A stretch of DNA of 64,000 nucleotides, taken from NCBI GenBank assembly GCA_030427255.1, contig JAUHWY010000002.1:62001-126000 (forward strand), written 5' to 3'. Shown one piece after another: positions 59,690 through 64,000 of this stretch. Under the pieces are notes generated by a model that was given only the letters and a program-made list of their open reading frames with translations, was not told the origin of the DNA and did no database searches. Each line of letters starts with the position of its first letter. Within the stretch, counting starts at the first letter, position 1. Source of the DNA: Bacteroidia bacterium. Lineage in GTDB: Bacteria > Bacteroidota > Bacteroidia > CAIKAF01. Both the position numbers and the translations under genes were made by a program.

Positions 59690-60437
59690 CCAAATCCTTT
59701 TCCCAAAGCCCCAAGGCAAGCTCGGCTTGCCTTTGGAGCATGCCTAAGCCATTTTTTACTTTACAGCCTTGCGCCTGTGCTTCCAGCATAAAAGGGGTTT
59801 CCGAAGGGGCATAGACCAAATCGTAGACCCGGGGTTGGTGGTCTAAGCCGTTTTTAGGAACAAAGGGCATTCGGTCACCGATACCCGTCATGCCTACCGG
59901 AGTAGTATGCACAATGAGGTTGGCTTCCCTCCAAATGGTCCATGGAGCCTTTGCCCAATCCAATTCCATTGAATTTCGAGGGGTTCGAGCTAAAACTTGG
60001 TAAGGTATGTTTGCCCATTCCAGCGCAAAAGTTACGGCCTTGGATGCGCCTCCATTGCCTAAGACCAGTGCTTTGGGATTTGAGGGAAGGCCCCAAGCTT
60101 TAAGGTCCTCCCAGAACCCCATAACATCGGTATTGTATCCCTTTAGCCAAGGCCCGCCGGAAGTATGTTCAATGGAAATGCAATTGACGGCACCGATGGC
60201 TTTTGCTTTCTCGTCGATATCGTCTAAATAATTGATAATAGAAGACTTCCAAGGAACCGTAACGTTGAGGCCTTTTAGGGTTTGGTCTTGGGCAAGCTCA
60301 TAAACCTTGGAGGGATCTTGGAGAGGAAACAGCCTGTATTCTCTCCCTTTTAAGTCAAATTTTTGGAACATCTGCTCAAACAGCTCCGGGCTTTTGGAGT
60401 GAGCAATCGGGTAGCCGATAAGTCCGTAGCAAATCAT
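59673..60437 (-). CDS. aroE: Shikimate 5-dehydrogenase
   Basis: 254 aa. Shikimate-binding residues are seen in YPIAHSKSPELF, LNVTVPWKSSI (catalytic Lys ~64), GAVNCI and KGYNTDVMGF (catalytic Asp ~100); NADP motif LVLGNGGASKAVTFAL (~125) and C-terminal VYDLVYAPSETPFMLEA, NGLGMLQRQAELALGLW. It reduces 3-dehydroshikimate in aromatic amino acid synthesis. It overlaps the DUF368 gene by four bases and is the last gene of a five-gene unit. Confidence 0.95.
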   Translation of the reverse strand: MICYGLIGYPIAHSKSPELFEQMFQKFDLKGREYRLFPLQDPSKVYELAQDQTLKGLNVTVPWKSSIINYLDDIDEKAKAIGAVNCISIEHTSGGPWLKGYNTDVMGFWEDLKAWGLPSNPKALVLGNGGASKAVTFALEWANIPYQVLARTPRNSMELDWAKAPWTIWREANLIVHTTPVGMTGIGDRMPFVPKNGLDHQPRVYDLVYAPSETPFMLEAQAQGCKVKNGLGMLQRQAELALGLWEKDLAKAPQ

Positions 60438-61363
60438 TCCCGGGTTTTTGGTTTGGGGGCAAAATCAAGCATTACTACCAAAAGTGTACCAACTACCAAA
60501 CCTAAAACGGCCAACATCAACTCTGGGTTTTGCTGGGTGTGTAGGGCATATTCCTTGGGTAGAACCGCACTTTCCTGAATGATTTTGGGTCCCTTAGCCG
60601 TTTCCATCACAAGGGTAGGAATGCGCCAGGGCCAAAGTTTGGGTAAAGAACCCAACATAAAGCCGGTGAGCAGTACTACCGTGAAATCGTGGTATTTTTT
60701 AAAGAAGAAAGAAACAAGGCGCACAAAACTTAGCAGGCCCGTTAGGCAACCCAAAGCAAAAACAGCCAAAGTAAGGAGGTCTAGGTTTTTAAATGCCTGC
60801 ATTATAAAGGCATACTTTCCTAAAATGAGCAAAATAAAGGAGCCGGAAATGCCCGGTAAAATCATAGCACAGATGGCTATGGCACCGGACAAAAAAACGA
60901 ACCAAAGCGCTTCAGGTGTTTCGGCAGGCACCGCCATGGTAATCCAAAAGGCTAGGCCTGCGCCCACCAGGAGAGCCGGAATCTGGTTCCAATGCTTGGT
61001 TTTTCGTTGCTTTTGCACCACCCAAACCGAGGCCAGCACCAGCCCAAAGAAAAAGGACCAAATGGGAATGGGGTGGTTTTCGAGCAAATAGGTGAGCAGT
61101 CGTGCCAAACTCACCAAACTGATGGCAATCCCGGCAAGTAGTGGCAGCAAAAATCCGGCATCGGCCTGTTTCCAAGCAGCGGCAATTCCTTTAGACCTAA
61201 GGGTTCCTAAAAGGGAAAGGTTTATGCTTTTAATGGCATTCAATAAACGCTCATAAATGCCGGTAATAAAGGCAATGGTTCCACCTGAAACCCCGGGAAC
61301 CACGTCTGCGGCACCCATAGCCATACCTTTCAACAATATAGTGAGCGTGCCGAAAACCTTCAT
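60434..61363 (-). CDS. DUF368 polytopic membrane protein (PopT-like undecaprenyl-phosphate translocase)
   Basis: 309 aa with about nine hydrophobic spans. The N-terminal signature KGMAMGAADVVPGVSGGTIA, repeated partly as ICAMILPGISGSFILLILG, is diagnostic of DUF368. Members of this family have been reported to recycle undecaprenyl phosphate across the inner membrane (PopT). It is upstream of aroE and downstream of a rhodanese gene, with 18 bases or less between the genes. Confidence 0.88.
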   Translation of the reverse strand: MKVFGTLTILLKGMAMGAADVVPGVSGGTIAFITGIYERLLNAIKSINLSLLGTLRSKGIAAAWKQADAGFLLPLLAGIAISLVSLARLLTYLLENHPIPIWSFFFGLVLASVWVVQKQRKTKHWNQIPALLVGAGLAFWITMAVPAETPEALWFVFLSGAIAICAMILPGISGSFILLILGKYAFIMQAFKNLDLLTLAVFALGCLTGLLSFVRLVSFFFKKYHDFTVVLLTGFMLGSLPKLWPWRIPTLVMETAKGPKIIQESAVLPKEYALHTQQNPELMLAVLGLVVGTLLVVMLDFAPKPKTRE

Positions 61364-61381
61364 AGGCTGATTTGCTAATAA

Positions 61382-61699
61382 TTAGTAGGAAGGTAGGCTT
61401 GGGTCAATTTGTGCCGACCAAGCCAAAATGCCTCCGCTGAGGTTGTAGAGATTGGTGTAGCCATGCTCTTCTTCAAGCACCTGAATTACGGTACCGGAGC
61501 GCCCACCGGAGCGGCAGTGCATCACCACTTTTCCCTCTTTTGGGATTTCGCTAAGCCGATCCAAAACTTCTCCCATAGGAATAAGAGTGCCATTGATATG
61601 GCAAATTTCGGCTTCGTAAGGTTCTCTAACGTCAATTAGGGTAAAGGCCTCGCCTTTATCCTGCATTTGTTTTAGTTCGGTTACGCTTAACTCCTTCAT
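61382..61699 (-). CDS. Rhodanese-like sulfurtransferase domain protein
   Basis: 105 aa, a single rhodanese domain without signal peptide. LIDVREPYEAEICHINGTLIPM is the N-terminal CH2A region (LIDVREPYEAEI) and VVMHCRSGGRSG contains the active-site Cys loop CRSGGR. It transfers sulfane sulfur to thiol acceptors. It starts inside the 3' end of comA (44-base overlap), so the two are co-transcribed. Confidence 0.9.
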   Translation of the reverse strand: MKELSVTELKQMQDKGEAFTLIDVREPYEAEICHINGTLIPMGEVLDRLSEIPKEGKVVMHCRSGGRSGTVIQVLEEEHGYTNLYNLSGGILAWSAQIDPSLPSY

Positions 61700-62528
61700 T
61701 GGACGTTTTCTTAAGGTAAGAGGAAGTATCGGGGATGTTTAGGTTTTGTACTTCGTTTTCTGCCAAATCTTTGGGTAAAAAATGGAAAAAAGTATCGCCT
61801 CTTAGCCCTTGTCTTAGGGTTTCTAAAGGAATCACTTCTTCCGGGGCAATATTGCCTAAGTTCACATTGGCGCCCAGCAATTTTATCCAAAACACTTGTT
61901 GCGGCTTTTGCGGAGCCTCCCAAATGATGTTTTCGGCTTCAATTACCCCCAATATTTTATTGATCAATTGGGTATGGGCTTTTCCCGAAGGCCTGTAAAT
62001 GCCCACGGTGCCGCTTTCTCTCGCTTCCGCAATTACTTTCCACGCTCCGGCAGACAGCTCATCTTGCATCATTTGCTTCCACTTGTTGGGAGCAATCAAA
62101 ATGCCCTCTTCTTTGGAGCCAACTTCCGAAAGCACCAAGGCTCTTTTGGACATGGCATGAATGAGTTCGCACTTAAGGTCAGGAGCAATTCGAATGGAAC
62201 CATCCGATACCTCCAATACATCCAAATCCCATGCGTCCATGAGCCGAAGATAATCTTCTACTTTGTTGCGCTTTACAAAGGCTTCAAATAAAGTTCCACC
62301 CAAATATGGCTTAATTCCGGCGGATTTATAAAGTTGAAGCTTTTCTTTGATTTTCGGATACACCAAAGAGGTGCCAAAGCCCAGTTTTACAAAATCTATA
62401 AGCGCGTGCGATGTGTCCAATAGGTCTTCTACCTGCCTAAGGCTAAGGCCTTTGTCCATAACCATATTAAGACCATGGTTTCTGGGCTTTTGGCTTCGTT
62501 CGGGAACAAAAGGGAGCTTAATTTCCAT
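61656..62528 (-). CDS. Phosphosulfolactate synthase (ComA family)
   Basis: 290 aa TIM barrel. Motifs: DKGLSLRQVEDLLDTSHALIDFVKLGFGTS (parts: DKGLSLRQVED, IDFVKLGFGTS), PYLGGTLFEAF, LEVSDGSI, VLSEVGSKEEG, IAEARESGTVGIYRPSG and NLGNIAPEEVIPLETLRQGLRGDT (parts). ComA joins sulfite to phosphoenolpyruvate to give phosphosulfolactate, first step of archaeal coenzyme M synthesis; bacterial relatives occur in Bacteroidota with unclear end product. ATG at 62528 is preferred to 62546. It overlaps the TPR gene upstream and the rhodanese gene downstream. Confidence 0.88.
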   Translation of the reverse strand: MEIKLPFVPERSQKPRNHGLNMVMDKGLSLRQVEDLLDTSHALIDFVKLGFGTSLVYPKIKEKLQLYKSAGIKPYLGGTLFEAFVKRNKVEDYLRLMDAWDLDVLEVSDGSIRIAPDLKCELIHAMSKRALVLSEVGSKEEGILIAPNKWKQMMQDELSAGAWKVIAEARESGTVGIYRPSGKAHTQLINKILGVIEAENIIWEAPQKPQQVFWIKLLGANVNLGNIAPEEVIPLETLRQGLRGDTFFHFLPKDLAENEVQNLNIPDTSSYLKKTSNEGVKRNRTKTNAG

Positions 62529-63927
62529 GGGATTTATGGGTTTCAATAATGTCGATAATAAATGGGTCTTGTTCTAAGTCAGGTAAATAATCCAACATGT
62601 CCTTATGTCCTGCATAGTCGATAAGCAAGGCCTGGTTGAGCGCAGATGCAGCGTCTTCTTTTAGGCCTCTTCGCCATTGAATGGCGGCAAGCCGGTAAAG
62701 GATTTCTGCAGAATTCGGCTCAATTTTCAGCGACTCCATTAAGGAAGAGGCTGCCATGCTAAAATCATCCATCCGAACATACAAATCGGACTGGTCAAAG
62801 AACAATTCCCAATGGTCGGGGTGGCTTTCCGAAAGTCGAATATACACATTCTCTGCTTCACCAAATTCACCCATTTCTTTGAGCATATTGGCCTTGCCAA
62901 GTCGCATGTCAAAACTCTCAGAATCCAGGCTTAAAGCATGGTTTAGGTGCGCTAAGCCTTCCTTTGAGTGCCCCAATTCATGCAAACAAAGGCCTATGCC
63001 AAACCAGGCCTCGGCATGGTCAGGTAAGTAATGGGCCACTTTTCGGAAGCAAAACAGCGATTTGTTATACCGCTCTTGGTGGAAATAGCATTCCGCCCTC
63101 AAATAAAGGATTTGTGTTGGGTCATTATAGCTTTTTCGGGCAGTTTTTAAAGCTTCAAGGGCTTTGCCCCACCACTCCATGGCCATGTAAGCGTTGGCCA
63201 AATCCATATACACCTCATAAAAGTCCTCGTCAATGGTTAGCACCAAATCAAAACAGTGCACCGATTCCTCATGCAAATCCAGCTGCTTGTAGCATAAGCC
63301 CATGCTATACCAAGCCAATTTATTGTAAGGGTTCTTGTCGGTGAGCCTTTTGAAATAGGCCAATACATCCTGCACTTCATCATTGGCATTCGCCAAAACA
63401 AAAAGCGAGGTATAGGCAGGCTCATAGTCCGGATAAGACCTAAGGCACATTTTAAGCGTGCGCCGGGCAGCATCCGTATCGTTTTTTAAAATTTGCTCAT
63501 GAGCCATCTCTACTTGGTAGTAAGCCCTATTGTCCGGATCACAAACTTCCAAGGCTTTTTGGTAATACAAAATGGCCAAGTCGTGTTCCAACAGCTCTGA
63601 ATATACCTCGGCTTTTAGTGCCCAAAGCTCATCGTTGTCTTGCTGCTCCAACAACAGCTCATCAAGCTGGTTTAGCGCCTGATTCAATTTGCCCTCATGA
63701 AGCAAAACCCTACTGTTCATTAGTAGTAAATCCGAGTGGCCGGGATGCTGGTCTAAGCCATGAGAAATGGCCTCCCGCGCATTTTCGGTGTCCTCAATGG
63801 CTAAATAATAAGAGGTGATTTCTTCAAACTCTTCCGAATCAAAGTAGCGCATTTCGCCTGAATTTTGCCCGTCTTCAAAGGCTTGGATAAGTTGGAGGTT
63901 GTAACTCTGGTCTTCGGATTCTTGCAT
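62518..63927 (-). CDS. Large TPR-repeat protein
   Basis: 469 aa with roughly ten tetratricopeptide repeats from ~45 to 445 (e.g. LLLMNSRVLLHEGKLNQALN, AWYSMGLCYKQLDLHEESVH, AWFGIGLCLHELGHSKEGLA, ILYRLAAIQWRRGLKEDAAS). No signal peptide or membrane span, so a cytoplasmic scaffold. The ATG at 63927 was chosen; an in-frame start at 63942 adds five residues and would lie next to the -7 box at 63945. First gene of the TPR-comA-rhodanese-DUF368-aroE unit. Confidence 0.85.
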   Translation of the reverse strand: MQESEDQSYNLQLIQAFEDGQNSGEMRYFDSEEFEEITSYYLAIEDTENAREAISHGLDQHPGHSDLLLMNSRVLLHEGKLNQALNQLDELLLEQQDNDELWALKAEVYSELLEHDLAILYYQKALEVCDPDNRAYYQVEMAHEQILKNDTDAARRTLKMCLRSYPDYEPAYTSLFVLANANDEVQDVLAYFKRLTDKNPYNKLAWYSMGLCYKQLDLHEESVHCFDLVLTIDEDFYEVYMDLANAYMAMEWWGKALEALKTARKSYNDPTQILYLRAECYFHQERYNKSLFCFRKVAHYLPDHAEAWFGIGLCLHELGHSKEGLAHLNHALSLDSESFDMRLGKANMLKEMGEFGEAENVYIRLSESHPDHWELFFDQSDLYVRMDDFSMAASSLMESLKIEPNSAEILYRLAAIQWRRGLKEDAASALNQALLIDYAGHKDMLDYLPDLEQDPFIIDIIETHKSHGN

Positions 63928-63944
63928 ATAATGAAAAGTCAATA

Positions 63945-63952
63945 CAAAGGTA
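63945..63952 (-). promoter_or_regulatory. -7 box of the TPR-comA-rhodanese-DUF368-aroE unit (TACCTTTG)
   Basis: On the minus strand TACCTTTG matches TAnnTTTG, 17 bases before the ATG at 63927. Confidence 0.6.
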
Positions 63953-63982
63953 CGGATTCCAAGGCATACTATCCGTTTTGGC

Positions 63983-63990
63983 TATCTTTG
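63983..63990 (+). promoter_or_regulatory. -7 box of a plus-strand gene beyond the window (TATCTTTG)
   Basis: An exact TAnnTTTG match ten bases before the window end, divergent from the TPR promoter; the gene it serves is outside the sequence. Confidence 0.5.
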
Positions 63991-64000
63991 CACAAAAGCG

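Noticed and set aside
1-64000. Search for transposases, integrases, phage genes, toxin-antitoxin or defence genes.
   Set aside because: No open frame shows their motifs; the window is core genome apart from the repeats.

Overview
The window is chromosomal DNA of a Bacteroidota bacterium, probably from the Flavobacteriales or a nearby order; I cannot place it lower. The evidence is recurrent -7 boxes of the form TAnnTTTG in front of genes, secreted proteins with type IX secretion C-terminal tails, GldE/GldD gliding-type proteins behind ssb, a SusC/TonB-type receptor, and gene neighbourhoods typical of the phylum (ssb-gldE-gldD, folK-dNK, ruvB-queG, clpP-clpX). No phage, plasmid, transposase, rRNA or CRISPR locus is present. 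Coding density is high and most genes are core housekeeping genes.

Layout. 1-4.2 kb: end of a TonB-dependent receptor, a lipoprotein and a secreted endonuclease I. 4.4-13.8 kb: a RidA deaminase, ileS, a DksA-like regulator, lspA, a glycine-rich surface protein, ssb, a fused gldE-gldD reading frame and a DUF4412-like protein. 14-20.7 kb (minus strand): clpP-clpX-rlmB-rsmF, tig, tRNA-Leu and two membrane proteins. 21-26 kb: a DEAD-box helicase and a fatty acid desaturase followed by its probable redox partners. 26.4-32.3 kb: queA, murF, ybjQ and a sterol-like SDR/5-alpha-reductase pair. 32.4-41.4 kb: surface protein, OmpA lipoprotein, DUF2797, oxidase subunit III, ruvB, queG. 41.4-47 kb: outer-membrane proteins, a secreted amidase, asnS. 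47.3-51.3 kb: a three-gene cassette like the DprE1/DprE2/UbiA route to polyprenyl-phospho-arabinose, divergent from a UDP-glucuronate epimerase. 51.3-55 kb: folK, deoxynucleoside kinase, GGGP synthase, pnuC, nadR-type kinase. 55.5-64 kb: uvrB, TPR proteins and an aroE/DUF368/rhodanese/comA/TPR operon.

The most striking content is non-coding. At least eight copies (R1-R6, R8, R9) of a roughly 150-bp structured intergenic repeat are scattered through the window, on both strands. Copies share end motifs (AGGGACCGGyACGGA near one end, GGAGGGAGGGCCCG near the other), while the closing helix and the long central stem differ in sequence from copy to copy but stay base-paired. Paired changes and G.T wobble changes suggest that an RNA fold is maintained. 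Several copies lie only 5-11 bases from a stop codon. Immediately after uvrB there is a separate 274-bp element with perfect 15-bp terminal inverted repeats that encloses five 20-bp dyads (CTGAC-N6-GTCAG type), four of them spaced 50-53 bp apart. I can name neither element from memory.

Other points of interest: gldE and gldD form one open reading frame with the GldD lipobox inside it; the DprE1-like enzyme has Ala where the mycobacterial enzyme has its drug-reactive Cys; and an acyl desaturase is directly followed by a ferredoxin reductase and a [2Fe-2S] ferredoxin.
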